A stretch of 30,263 nucleotides of DNA from an uncultured Clostridia bacterium. Its GTDB lineage: Bacteria > Bacillota > Clostridia > TANB77 > CAG-508. Under the pieces are notes generated by a model. It made no database searches. It was not told the origin of the DNA and saw only the letters and a list, made by a program, of their open reading frames with translations. The position numbers and the translations under genes are program-made. Positions within the stretch are counted from its first letter, which is position 1, and each line of letters starts with the position of its first letter. Below, one piece after another: positions 17,118 through 24,407 of this stretch. The stretch is from positions 1-30,263 of the forward strand of contig CAKPAB010000012.1 in the NCBI GenBank assembly GCA_934132805.1, read 5' to 3'.

Positions 17118-18023
17118 TTAAATTATTGCTTTAACAAACTCTTCTGAATTAAAGATTTCCATATCATCAATTTGTTCTCCAACTCCAATAAATTTTACTG
17201 GAATTTTATTTTCTTCAACAATTCCGATAACAACTCCACCTTTTGCTGTTCCATCAAGTTTTGTTAAAACTATTCCTGTTATATCTGTTTCTTGTTTGAA
17301 TGCTTTTACCTGTGAAATAGCATTTTGCCCAGTTGTTCCATCAATTACAAGTAAAACTTCTTTGTCTGCGTCTGGCATTTCTTTGTTAATAACTTTTTGA
17401 ATTTTGTTCAACTCATCCATTAAATATTTTTTGTTGTGAAGTCTTCCTGCTGTATCCACTATTAGCACATCTGCTCCATTTTCTTTTGTTTTCTTTATTG
17501 CATCATATACTACTGATGCTGGATCTACTCCTTCGTCTCTTTTTACAACGTCTGCACCTGCTCTTTTAGCCCATATTTCTAATTGTTCAACTGCTGCTGC
17601 CCTAAATGTATCTGCTGCAGCAACTACAACTTTTTTACCATCTTTTGCTAGTCTATTTGCCATTTTACCAATTGATGTTGTTTTTCCAACACCATTTACT
17701 CCAACTACTAATATTATTGATGGTTTTGTGTTTAAATGTAATTCGATGTCTGTTACATCTAGTATCTTTTGCATTTCTTCTCTTAGTGCTTGTTTTACTT
17801 CTTCTTCATCTTGTATTTTTTCTTTTTTTATTCTTTCTCTTAAACTTGATATTATTTTTATTGATGTGTCCATTCCTATGTCTGACATTATTAATACTTC
17901 TTCTAGTTCGTCTAAGAAGTCTTCGTCTACTTTTCTGAAGTTTTTGAATACATTATTTATTTTTTCATCAAATGATGTTTTTGTTTTGTTTAAACCATTT
18001 TTTAATTTATCGAAAAATCCCAT
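17118..18023 (-). CDS. ftsY: Signal recognition particle receptor FtsY
   Basis: SRP GTPase at the membrane that docks SRP-ribosome complexes (with Ffh) to SecYEG. The 301 residues form a short-A-domain type. An NG module is visible: a helical N domain (about 25-95), G1 GVNGVGKT (108-115), DTFRAAA, DTAGR (190-194), TKLDGTAKGG (254-263) and the closing GVGEQIDDMEIFN. GAAAGGCGG is nine bases before the ATG. Its promoter is at 18125-18153, and UPF0182 follows 76 bases downstream. Confidence 0.98.
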   Translation of the reverse strand: MGFFDKLKNGLNKTKTSFDEKINNVFKNFRKVDEDFLDELEEVLIMSDIGMDTSIKIISSLRERIKKEKIQDEEEVKQALREEMQKILDVTDIELHLNTKPSIILVVGVNGVGKTTSIGKMANRLAKDGKKVVVAAADTFRAAAVEQLEIWAKRAGADVVKRDEGVDPASVVYDAIKKTKENGADVLIVDTAGRLHNKKYLMDELNKIQKVINKEMPDADKEVLLVIDGTTGQNAISQVKAFKQETDITGIVLTKLDGTAKGGVVIGIVEENKIPVKFIGVGEQIDDMEIFNSEEFVKAII

Positions 18024-18124
18024 AGATTTTGTCCGCCTTTCTTTTTTTCATTATGATTTGTATGCATTTTCTTTTGTTTTCTTGTATTTTTCTAATATTT
18101 GTTAATGTTTTGCTAACATTTATT

Positions 18125-18153
18125 AGTATAGCACATTTTACCAGTTATGGCAA
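18125..18153 (-). promoter_or_regulatory. ftsY promoter
   Basis: TTGCCA, 17 bases and TATACT on the minus strand, with TGTG before the -10 box. It gives a leader of about 95 bases. The segment 18154-18268 between this and the 3' flank of the next gene is AT-rich with no gene seen. Confidence 0.6.
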
Positions 18154-18268
18154 CCCGTGATATTTTTATTTTTTTATATTACTTTTGGTGTGTGTATAAT
18201 AACTTTTTAAGGTTTTGTTTTACTTATTATTTTATTATTCTTTATTGGTTAAGTTTGTGACATAAATT

Positions 18269-18302
18269 GTTTCTTTTTTATGCTATACCATAAAAGAGAA
18301 AC
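18269..18302. terminator. Conserved 3'-flank hairpin (terminator-like)
   Basis: Arms of 14 bases (18269-18282 and 18289-18302) pair with one mismatch around a six-base loop. A T run follows on the plus strand. The hairpin and about 45 bases left of it are similar to the flank at 26891-26969 behind the other variable-region gene, so the 3' flank is duplicated along with the gene type. Confidence 0.55.
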
Positions 18303-18318
18303 TTTTTTCTCCTTTTGT

Positions 18319-18354
18319 CAAACTGAAAGCTTCTTACGAATCTCTTTCAGTTTG
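18319..18354. other. Second hairpin downstream of the variable-region gene
   Basis: A perfect 11-bp stem (caaactgaaag / ctttcagtttg) with a 14-base loop, between the VR-adjacent hairpin and the terminator-like hairpin. It has no U tract. The role is unknown. Confidence 0.6.
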
Positions 18355-18388
18355 GCTTCAAAACGTTATTTACATAATATTTTATATG

Positions 18389-18416
18389 CTTTCTAATTTT
18401 TTACAAAATTAGAAAG
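18389..18416 (-). other. GTAA-loop hairpin at the 3' end of the variable region (DGR cruciform-like)
   Basis: On the minus strand CTTTCTAATTTT, loop GTAA, then AAAATTAGAAAG: a perfect 12-bp stem with a four-base GNRA-type loop. It overlaps the stop codon and starts right at the end of the GC-rich variable segment. DGR target genes are known to carry a short-stem, four-base-loop hairpin just downstream of the VR that promotes mutagenic homing. The match in position and loop is seen here; the function is inferred. Confidence 0.65.
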
Positions 18417-19744
18417 TCGCCGCCAAACGGACACAGTTGGTGCCATTCACAATGTAGTTGCCCATAAAGCCATTGCCGAAGTACGCATACCACGCGCGGT
18501 TAGCATCGCCCTGCGAAGAAGACCAGTAGCCGTCGCTAAGGCTAAAGTTTACATAATTGCTTTTCGTAATTTCTAGTTTGCTTGCAAATGCCGCCCACTC
18601 TGCTCTAGATGGCACATACCATCCTTTTGCCACTTCTGTTTGTATTTGTCCCCACATATCGTTATTATTTTGAGTTCCATATTTTGAATTATTCCATTTT
18701 GATATCATTGTTGCTGTATTATCTTTTCCTTTTCCAAAATCTCTTGATGTTGTACTTGCATAATCACTCATTCCATAATTATAAGCTGCATTGTACCAAT
18801 AATAAGATGTTCCTTTATTGAAATCTTCTAGTGCCATTACATAAAATCTTTCTGTTCCTGTACTATTTTTTACTGCTGTTATTACTTCTTTTTCTCCAAA
18901 TTTTCCTTCATATTTTGTTTCACTTACTGTATATTCTTTCAATCCTTCTGTTACTGTTGGTATTGTATATGTTCCATCGTTATCTTCCCATTGTCCGCTT
19001 CCTCCTTTTGTCAAATCTGCATATATTATTCCATCTACTGTTCCGTCTCCATCTACATCTGCATAATACCCTATATATGTCCCTTCTGTTGTTATTGTTG
19101 TTCCTCCTGTACTTCCTCCAGAAGAAGTTTGTTTTACTGTTATTGTTATTGTTTTTTGTCCTACTGTTGTTGCTGTTCCATCTTTTCTTGTTAATTTTGC
19201 TGATACTACTATTTCACTTCCTGCTGTTGCATCTTCTTTTACTGTTACTGTTCCTGCTGTATCTACTGTTGCACTTCCTGATTCTACTTTCCATGTTACA
19301 TCCTCTGTTGCTGTTGATGGTGTTACATTTGCTACTAATTTTAATGTCTTTCCTGCTTCTACTTCTGTTGATGCATTATCTAATGTTCCTATTGTTAGTC
19401 CTGTTGCATACTCTGGGTTTGTTGTTACACTTACATTTACATTTCTTGTTAATGTATTTTTTGTTTCTTTTACTGTAAAGCTGTATGTTCCTGTATTATT
19501 TTCTGTTTTTACTTCTATACTTGCCCCTGGCTCTATTGTTTGCTCTTGTGTTATTTTCTTTCCTAATGCATACAATTCTATTCCACTTGCTGGTGGTGTT
19601 ATTTTTATTTCATATCCCGCTCCAGCATCTGGCACTTCTTTTAATGCCTCTTTTGATACTTTTACATCTACTCCTGTTATTGTTAATTCATAGTATTCTT
19701 CTTTTATTTTTATATATGTTTTTGTTGTTGTATTTCTGGATCTA
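18409..19744 (-). pseudogene. 5'-truncated surface protein: Ig-like plus FGE/C-lectin domain with DGR-type variable C-terminus
   Basis: The frame is open from the IS border at 19744 but lacks the prepilin leader. The first possible start is a GTG at 19635 without a ribosome site, so it is probably not expressed as it stands. Beginning near YYELTITGVDVKVSKEALKE, it has Ig-like stretches and a BIG2-type domain (TSVEAGKTLKLVANVTPSTA...). A calcium-type loop DVDGDGTVDG follows. The C-terminal FGE/C-lectin-like region has WYVPSRAEWAAFASKLE and GYWSSSQ...AWYAYFGNG...CVRLAATF. The last 40 codons are GC-rich (see variable region). The missing 5' part was replaced by the IS3-family element. Confidence 0.75.
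18415..18534 (-). other. Putative DGR variable region 1 (VR1)
   Basis: Forty codons at the 3' end of the truncated surface gene have 67 of 120 G/C (56%), against a flanking gene rich in A and T. The product starts DGYWSSSQGDANRAWYAYFG and closes with CVRLAAT. This matches the 'GYWSSS...AWY..F.NG...VR' frame of C-lectin type DGR targets. Many codons are NNC/NNT types that adenine mutagenesis of AAC/AAT would yield (AAC, GAC, TAC, GGC, ACC). No template repeat or reverse transcriptase is in the window. Confidence 0.65.
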
Positions 19745-19808
19745 TGTCAAGTTTTTGGACACTTTTTTTGAGAATTTTTTTATTTTTTAATAGTATTTCA
19801 TTTTTCTT

Positions 19809-20621
19809 TCATAATGCTTGCTTTTCTATTTCTTCTGGTGTTCTGTAATTTATAGCTGAGTGGATTCTTCTACGATTATACCAACTTTCTATAAATTCAA
19901 ATATTACTCTTTTGGCTTCTTCAAATGTTTTATATTCATGTAAATTTACTTCTTCTTTTTTTAAGATGGCATTGAAGCTCTCCATACTTGCATTATCATA
20001 TGGGTATCCTTTCTTACTGTATGAATGCTTTAAATCCAATTCTTTGAGATATCTCTCTACTTTATTAGAAGTATATTGGCTACCTAAATCGCTATGAAAT
20101 ATTGCTCCTGTTTTGAATTTTCCTTTATTCCTTGCGTTTTGTATTGCTTTTATTACTAGTTCTGCGTCCATTGTATCTCCATAGCTATATCCTATTACGC
20201 TCATGCTATATAAATCCATTACTATCGCTAAATACGTCCATCCTTTTTCCTTTGTATAAATATATGTTATATCTGATACTAGTTTTTCTCGTAAGCCTTC
20301 TGCCTTAAAGTTTTGAGCTAATAAGTTTGGCTTATTTGTATTATCTACTTTTCCTTTACTTCCACTCGGTCTGTATTTTTTTACTATTATTGATTTTAGC
20401 CCCATTTTCTTCATTCTTCTTGCTACTCTTTTTTGGCTTGCCTTTATTCCTCTTTTTTCTAGTGCTTTTTGGACTTTTGGCAAACCATATCTTCCTTTTG
20501 ATTTTTCATACTCTTTTAGTATTTCTTTATCTAATTTTCCATTTGCTTCCTTATATCTATTTTTCTTTTTGTTTCTCTGATAATAATACTCCGAACGTGC
20601 TATTCCTAGCACTTTACACAT
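19809..20621 (-). CDS. IS3-family transposase OrfB (DDE integrase domain)
   Basis: 270 residues as a separate ORF. The helical N-terminal HTH_21-type part (about 40-95: KGRYGLPKVQKALEKRGI) is followed by the rve integrase core. The catalytic triad is D in VSDITYIYT, D in FHSDLGSQY and E in NASMESFN, and the core ends with YNRRRIHSAINYRTPEE. It is most likely made as an OrfAB fusion by -1 frameshifting: the -1 frame is open from the A7 run in orfA through KSDCHIHAKIEDKVKF into this ORF. It ends in TGA, unlike the TAA of host genes. It appears intact. Confidence 0.93.
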   Translation of the reverse strand: MCKVLGIARSEYYYQRNKKKNRYKEANGKLDKEILKEYEKSKGRYGLPKVQKALEKRGIKASQKRVARRMKKMGLKSIIVKKYRPSGSKGKVDNTNKPNLLAQNFKAEGLREKLVSDITYIYTKEKGWTYLAIVMDLYSMSVIGYSYGDTMDAELVIKAIQNARNKGKFKTGAIFHSDLGSQYTSNKVERYLKELDLKHSYSKKGYPYDNASMESFNAILKKEEVNLHEYKTFEEAKRVIFEFIESWYNRRRIHSAINYRTPEEIEKQAL

Positions 20622-20674
20622 TGTTCTAACATCATGTACTTTTTTATTATTTTCTATGAATTTTACCTTGTCTT

Positions 20675-20944
20675 CTATTTTGGCGTGAATATGGCAATCG
20701 CTTTTTTTAGTATTTCTAATTCTTCTTTTAATTTCAAATTTTCTTTTTTGAGTTTCTTTATTTCATGATTGCTTGTACTTTCTCCTGTGTCTGTTTTTAT
20801 TTTTCCATATTCATTTATCCATCTATAAATTGTTGCATCTACTAAGCCATATTCACGTTTTAATTCACATACTGGTTTCTTGTTTTCATACAATTCCACT
20901 ATCATCTTTTTAAAATCTTCATCATATACTTTTCTTTTTACCAT
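20675..20944 (-). CDS. IS3-family transposase OrfA (HTH, leucine zipper)
   Basis: 89 residues. The helix-turn-helix MVKRKVYDEDFKKMIVELYE...LKREYGLVDATIYRWINEY is followed by a coiled coil (HEIKKLKKENLKLKEELEIL), as in IS150-type OrfA. It binds the IS ends. AAGGAG lies ten bases before the ATG at 20944; the in-frame GTG at 20953 is too close to it. The last codons contain the A7 frameshift site. Confidence 0.92.
   Translation of the reverse strand: MVKRKVYDEDFKKMIVELYENKKPVCELKREYGLVDATIYRWINEYGKIKTDTGESTSNHEIKKLKKENLKLKEELEILKKAIAIFTPK
20702..20708 (-). promoter_or_regulatory. Programmed -1 frameshift site (A7)
   Basis: A run of seven A in zero frame CTA AAA AAA GCG near the end of orfA. 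Slipping back one base enters the orfB frame, which is open across this point. This is the usual way IS3-family elements make OrfAB. Confidence 0.7.
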
Positions 20945-21020
20945 TTCTGACACACTCCTTTCAAGTTAGTATACATAATTAATTATACACCCTCTCATTA
21001 AATGTGTCCATATATCTATT

Positions 21021-21614
21021 CTAACACCATATCGCTTTAACATCAAATGTTTCATTTTCTCCATCCTTTTTTTCGTTAACAAAATTCATTATCATATCCC
21101 ATTGAATTCCAGAGCATAATGCACTTTGTACCTTATCTGTATTATACATATTTTTACTTATTGATTTTGCACTTGTATAATTAATATTAATCCAAACATT
21201 TGAAGCTTTTTTGCTAACTATTTTCCCATTACTATTCCCTGCATCATATCTCGATACATAAAAACCATGATATTTTAATACTGCCTCTTTTTCTGCTTCT
21301 TCATTGCTTAATGCAGTATCTATCTCAGGTTGTATCGCATCTGGTAAATATCCTGTATCTGTAAATGTTGAATTTGTTGGTGTATATTCTAAATACGATT
21401 CATAGCTACTCGGGTAATTAACATTTCTTTGATATTCTTTTTCATCTAAAATAGGAATCCATACAAATTCATTTCCTAATGAATCCATAACCACAAGTCC
21501 TTCTTCGACTTTACTTTCTCCGTCAATACTGCTTACTGAAAAACCTTCTGGTATTGGCACTTGTATTTTTTGATTTTTATAACTATCTTCATATAAGTAT
21601 GTTGATGTATTCAT
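21021..21614 (-). pseudogene. FGE/sulfatase-modifying-like domain part of a prepilin-anchored protein, cut at the IS
   Basis: In frame with the prepilin leader at 21627-21812 but separated by a single TAA (21624-21626). The first ATG (21614) has no Shine-Dalgarno, so independent expression is unlikely. The product has PIPEGFSVSS, DSLGNEFVWIPI, YHGFYVSRYDAG and SGIQWDMIMNFVN. This is the first half of the FGE/SUMF1-like domain that in related proteins leads to a variable C-terminus. It stops in KAIWC with a TAG that belongs to, or abuts, the IS3 end, so the second half of the domain is lost. Confidence 0.7.
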
Positions 21615-21626
21615 GCTTGCTGATAT

Positions 21627-21812
21627 TTAAATTAGTTGCTTTTGTTCTTCAATTGATGCTCTTTGTGTTTGATCTTTTGCATTTTTTGTTTGATTTATAA
21701 TACCATTCTCTCCACTAATCATCGAAACACTAACACCTGCTAAAATAATTAAAACTATCATTGTTACAACTAATGAACTTAATGTAATTCCTCTTGTTTC
21801 TTTTGTTTTCAT
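21627..21812 (-). CDS. Prepilin-like N-terminus, ended early by an in-frame TAA
   Basis: 61 residues beginning MKTKETRGITLSSLVVTMIV: a prepilin-type leader, with Gly before Ile, Ser at the position of Glu5, and one hydrophobic helix to about residue 35. A polar stretch SGENGIINQTKNAKDQTQ follows, shared with the beta-helix protein (SGENGILRNASKSK). The reading frame continues past the TAA as ISASMNTSTYLY without any shift, so this is the 5' end of a longer broken gene. GGGGGAAAG precedes the ATG, and a palindromic leader element lies at 21834-21862. Confidence 0.65.
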   Translation of the reverse strand: MKTKETRGITLSSLVVTMIVLIILAGVSVSMISGENGIINQTKNAKDQTQRASIEEQKQLI

Positions 21813-21833
21813 ATACTTTCCCCCATTTCTAAT

Positions 21834-21862
21834 ATATCATTAAGTCATGAACTTAATGATAT
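21834..21862. promoter_or_regulatory. Palindrome TTAAGT-N5-ACTTAA, copy 1 (surface-gene leader)
   Basis: A perfect 12-bp inverted repeat (atatcattaagt / acttaatgatat) around CATGA, 22 bases before the ATG of the prepilin gene at 21812. The core TTAAGT-N5-ACTTAA recurs at 22023-22039 and 24323-24339. Farther upstream the 12-mer aattttcaacat occurs twice on the minus strand (about 21860-21895). The site could be a repressor operator or an RNA hairpin in the leader. Confidence 0.65.
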
Positions 21863-21973
21863 GTTGAAAATTGTAATAAATGTTGAAAATTCAACGTTTA
21901 TCTTACTTTTCTAGTTAATTATATATAATTCAAATTCCTTATAATAAAAATACATTTTTTTCAATTACTTATA

Positions 21974-22047
21974 TTGATTTTTTAATATTTTGTTGCTATA
22001 ATAATATTGAATTTAGAATTCGTTAAGTTCATGACTTAACGAGTTTT
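21974..22047 (+). promoter_or_regulatory. Orphan promoter followed by palindrome copy 2 and a T tract
   Basis: On the plus strand TTGATT (21974-21979), 17 bases and TATAAT (21997-22002) precede TTAAGT-TCATG-ACTTAA (22023-22039) by 20 bases. TTTTTT follows the hairpin at about 22042. The layout is the same as at the beta-helix gene promoter (19-base gap), but no gene lies in this direction, only the 3' end of the beta-helix gene in antisense. The rest of 21863-22084 is AT-rich without a gene. Confidence 0.5.
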
Positions 22048-22084
22048 TTGCTTATTTTAGTACCTAATAACTTTTTTATGTTAA

Positions 22085-22115
22085 AAAATTGAGATGAATT
22101 TATCATCTCAATTTT
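22085..22115. terminator. Intrinsic terminator of the beta-helix gene
   Basis: A perfect 13-bp stem (aaaattgagatga / tcatctcaatttt) with a five-base loop, 28 bases after the stop codon of the beta-helix gene. Minus-strand reading has a TTTTTT tail. Confidence 0.8.
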
Positions 22116-22142
22116 AATATTTTATTAAATTCTTCATAAATA

Positions 22143-24296
22143 TTAATAATACATCGGTATATCATAACAAATTTCAAATACAATTTTAAACTTGCCATCA
22201 GCTAACCCTGTTGATTTTATATCTAATCCGTTTATTTTAACTGAAATAGAACCATTTTGTTGTATCTCTAATATTTTTTCCTCTCCCTTTTTCATAGTTC
22301 CTGCTACATTTTCATTAACATACGTTTGATCATTTTTGTATATCTTTATAGACGAATTTTCATCAAATGCACAATCCTCCATACAAACAATTTTAGCAGA
22401 TTTCAACCAACATGCCATATTTCTGTCTGAATTTAATGTAATTGCATTAATATCATTTATATTATAATCGTTATATTCTTTAGATTCGTAGTTTGTTATA
22501 TTTATTGGATTAATTTCATTCTTATAATTATGCAAATACATAGCATTATCTTTGAAAAAATTCGAGTAACCATTTTTTCCTATAATTATATTTTTAAAAT
22601 TACCATTTTTCACATTAGTTGCAAATATTCTTCTATCTAAATCTGTACTTATTGCATCCAATTGATTTCCACTAAACTTTAAGTTTTCTACCGCATTTTC
22701 TAAATATATAAAATAACATGTATTATTTCCTAAAATTCCTTTCATCTGGTTTGAATCAATACTAATATCTTGACTTATTAAATTCAAATTTTTTTCCGAT
22801 CCAATAGTTATATTTTTATTATAATTATTTAACAATGTATTCTTTTCAATGTTAATATTCTTACTAGACCAAATAATAATTCCTCCATTACCTAATTTCT
22901 TACTATTTCCTTCTATGTAATTTTCCGAAACTGTTACATTTTCGCTCCTATAATCGCTTGAATTTGAATTAGTTCCATCTATATCGATTCCATTAGAGGC
23001 ATTACCACAAATTTTATTTTTAGTAATAATTGTATTTTTTGCTCCATGAAAGTTTATTCCTTCTCGTAAATCATTTGAATTTTCTCCATAACCATTATTG
23101 GCTATATAATTTTCCTTTACAGAAAAGTTTGTAAAAACACCTCCATTGCATTCTATTCCAGTACCTCCATTATCATATATACTGTTTTTACTAATTTCAA
23201 CATTATTTACATTGCTAATTAAATCTATTCCCGTTCTAACATTATTATATATTTCATTGCCTGTAATTTTACCATTTTCTGAATTGTACTCTGAACGGAT
23301 ACCAAATATACTATTATAAAATTTATTATCTACTAAATTGTAGTTATTTACCCCATTTAGATATATACACATTGATGCATTGTTAAAAGTACAATTTTTA
23401 ATATTTATATTGTTTCCATATAATTTTAAAAATTCTCGATTTTCTCTATTATTTATTCCATCAAATATAATTGATTCGAAACTAATATCTTTTACGTTCT
23501 TTTCAAATTCAATAAAAGAATCACCAAAATCTGCTATAAATTCCGTATTATCAGATCCCGTTACATAAATTTTTTTAGTAACTTTTACTTTATTGTTAAC
23601 AATATACTTTCCTTTTGGTATGTATATATTATCAAAATTTGAAAACGCATAGTTTAATATTTCTGTTTCATCATTAACTCCATTACCATATGCACCTACT
23701 TGTTTTAAATCAATTTTGTTATTAATAGAATATAACATTGCACATAAACCATTATCTAAAGCTATATATTTTTTTTCGTCTAAATTAATACCACTATTAT
23801 TAATAATTTTATAATATGCACTACCACCTATATCTTCACTATAATACCCTAGTGTTCTAACATATAAATTCTCTTTTAAACTTACATCTTTTTTCATTTC
23901 ATATATTGATGAATAAGTTGCATAAGTATTTATATCCAATTTATCTATTGATAATATTTTTTGTTCTTCTCCATCAATTCTTACTAAATAATTTTTATAT
24001 ATACAATAAAAATCATTATTATTACCTGTAGTTTCTAAATTCAAGGCTTGTGAAAAATAATCTTTGCATGTTTCCACATCTTCCAATGTTTTATTAATCT
24101 TATAATTTTGCAGTTCCATACTAATAGCCTCATATATTCCTGCATATTCGTTTTCTTCCTTACTCTTACTAGCATTCCTTAAAATACCATTCTCACCGCT
24201 CAGCATTGTTATTGTTATTCCTGATAATATTAATAAAACAATTATCATTACAACTAATGATATTAATGTAATTCCTCTTATTTCTTTTGTTTTCAA
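22143..24296 (-). CDS. Prepilin-like leader fused to a right-handed beta-helix (pectate-lyase fold) surface protein
   Basis: 717 residues. The start MKTKEIRGITLISLVV gives a prepilin-like leader and anchor helix (7-30). Residues about 30-190 link to LKQVGAYGNGVNDETEI, the entry motif of Pectate_lyase_3/pectin-lyase-like folds. Many Asn-rich rungs follow (NITIKN-type repeats: NIKNCTFNNA, NNVRTGIDLISNVNNVEISK, NGIDIDGTNSNS), as in NosD/PbH1 beta-helices, and a short beta-sandwich-like tail ends the protein. No lyase catalytic residues can be assigned, so glycan binding or cleavage is only inferred. TTG at 24296 has AGAGGTG six bases upstream and aligns with the sister leader; the longer ATG at 24323 does not. 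Intact. Confidence 0.88.
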   Translation of the reverse strand: MKTKEIRGITLISLVVMIIVLLILSGITITMLSGENGILRNASKSKEENEYAGIYEAISMELQNYKINKTLEDVETCKDYFSQALNLETTGNNNDFYCIYKNYLVRIDGEEQKILSIDKLDINTYATYSSIYEMKKDVSLKENLYVRTLGYYSEDIGGSAYYKIINNSGINLDEKKYIALDNGLCAMLYSINNKIDLKQVGAYGNGVNDETEILNYAFSNFDNIYIPKGKYIVNNKVKVTKKIYVTGSDNTEFIADFGDSFIEFEKNVKDISFESIIFDGINNRENREFLKLYGNNINIKNCTFNNASMCIYLNGVNNYNLVDNKFYNSIFGIRSEYNSENGKITGNEIYNNVRTGIDLISNVNNVEISKNSIYDNGGTGIECNGGVFTNFSVKENYIANNGYGENSNDLREGINFHGAKNTIITKNKICGNASNGIDIDGTNSNSSDYRSENVTVSENYIEGNSKKLGNGGIIIWSSKNINIEKNTLLNNYNKNITIGSEKNLNLISQDISIDSNQMKGILGNNTCYFIYLENAVENLKFSGNQLDAISTDLDRRIFATNVKNGNFKNIIIGKNGYSNFFKDNAMYLHNYKNEINPINITNYESKEYNDYNINDINAITLNSDRNMACWLKSAKIVCMEDCAFDENSSIKIYKNDQTYVNENVAGTMKKGEEKILEIQQNGSISVKINGLDIKSTGLADGKFKIVFEICYDIPMYY

Positions 24297-24322
24297 TATA
24301 TTCACCTCTTCTAAAATTATCA

Positions 24323-24339
24323 TTAAGTGATGTACTTAA
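24323..24339. promoter_or_regulatory. Palindrome TTAAGT-N5-ACTTAA, copy 3, in the beta-helix gene leader
   Basis: TTAAGT-GATGT-ACTTAA lies between the promoter (24359-24387) and the Shine-Dalgarno of the beta-helix gene, starting about 13 bases after the expected transcription start. It is either an operator just downstream of +1 or a leader hairpin. Confidence 0.6.
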
Positions 24340-24358
24340 CGAGCTTCAAGCTAAAAAG

Positions 24359-24387
24359 ATTATAACAATAAAAGATAGAAAAATCAA
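24359..24387 (-). promoter_or_regulatory. Promoter of the beta-helix surface gene
   Basis: TTGATT, 17 bases and TATAAT on the minus strand, 62 bases before the TTG start. The upstream border of the IS66-type element is only 20 bases farther, so the promoter belongs to the gene, not to the IS. Confidence 0.7.
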
Positions 24388-24407
24388 TAAAAAACTAATA
24401 AAATCTG

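Larger units (their letters stand above)
19745..21026 (-). mobile_element. IS3-family (IS150-type) insertion sequence
   Basis: The element is about 1.28 kb with OrfA and OrfB read leftwards. Both ends carry related inverted sequences: TGGACACATTTAATGAGA inside the OrfA end and TGGACACTTTTTTTGAGA inside the OrfB end, both preceded by a TGT. The outermost bases are uncertain by up to about 15. No clear 3-5 bp target duplication is visible. The flanks belong to two different damaged surface-protein genes, which suggests rearrangement next to or between IS copies rather than a simple insertion. Confidence 0.85.

Noticed and set aside
18409..18416. GTAA hairpin as an ordinary terminator
   Set aside because: It overlaps the stop codon, has no T tract on the minus strand (GCATATAAAA follows), and a separate terminator-like hairpin lies 90 bases downstream. 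A minor attenuating effect is not excluded.
18831..19478. Long plus-strand ORF rich in Leu and Phe (215 codons)
   Set aside because: It is the antisense shadow of the Ig-like surface gene, low in complexity and without a ribosome site. The same applies to plus-strand ORFs at 17606-17938, 27458-28054 and 1075-1506.
21021..21614. Independent gene starting at ATG 21614
   Set aside because: There is no Shine-Dalgarno, the frame is continuous with the prepilin leader apart from one TAA, and the domain is cut by the IS end.
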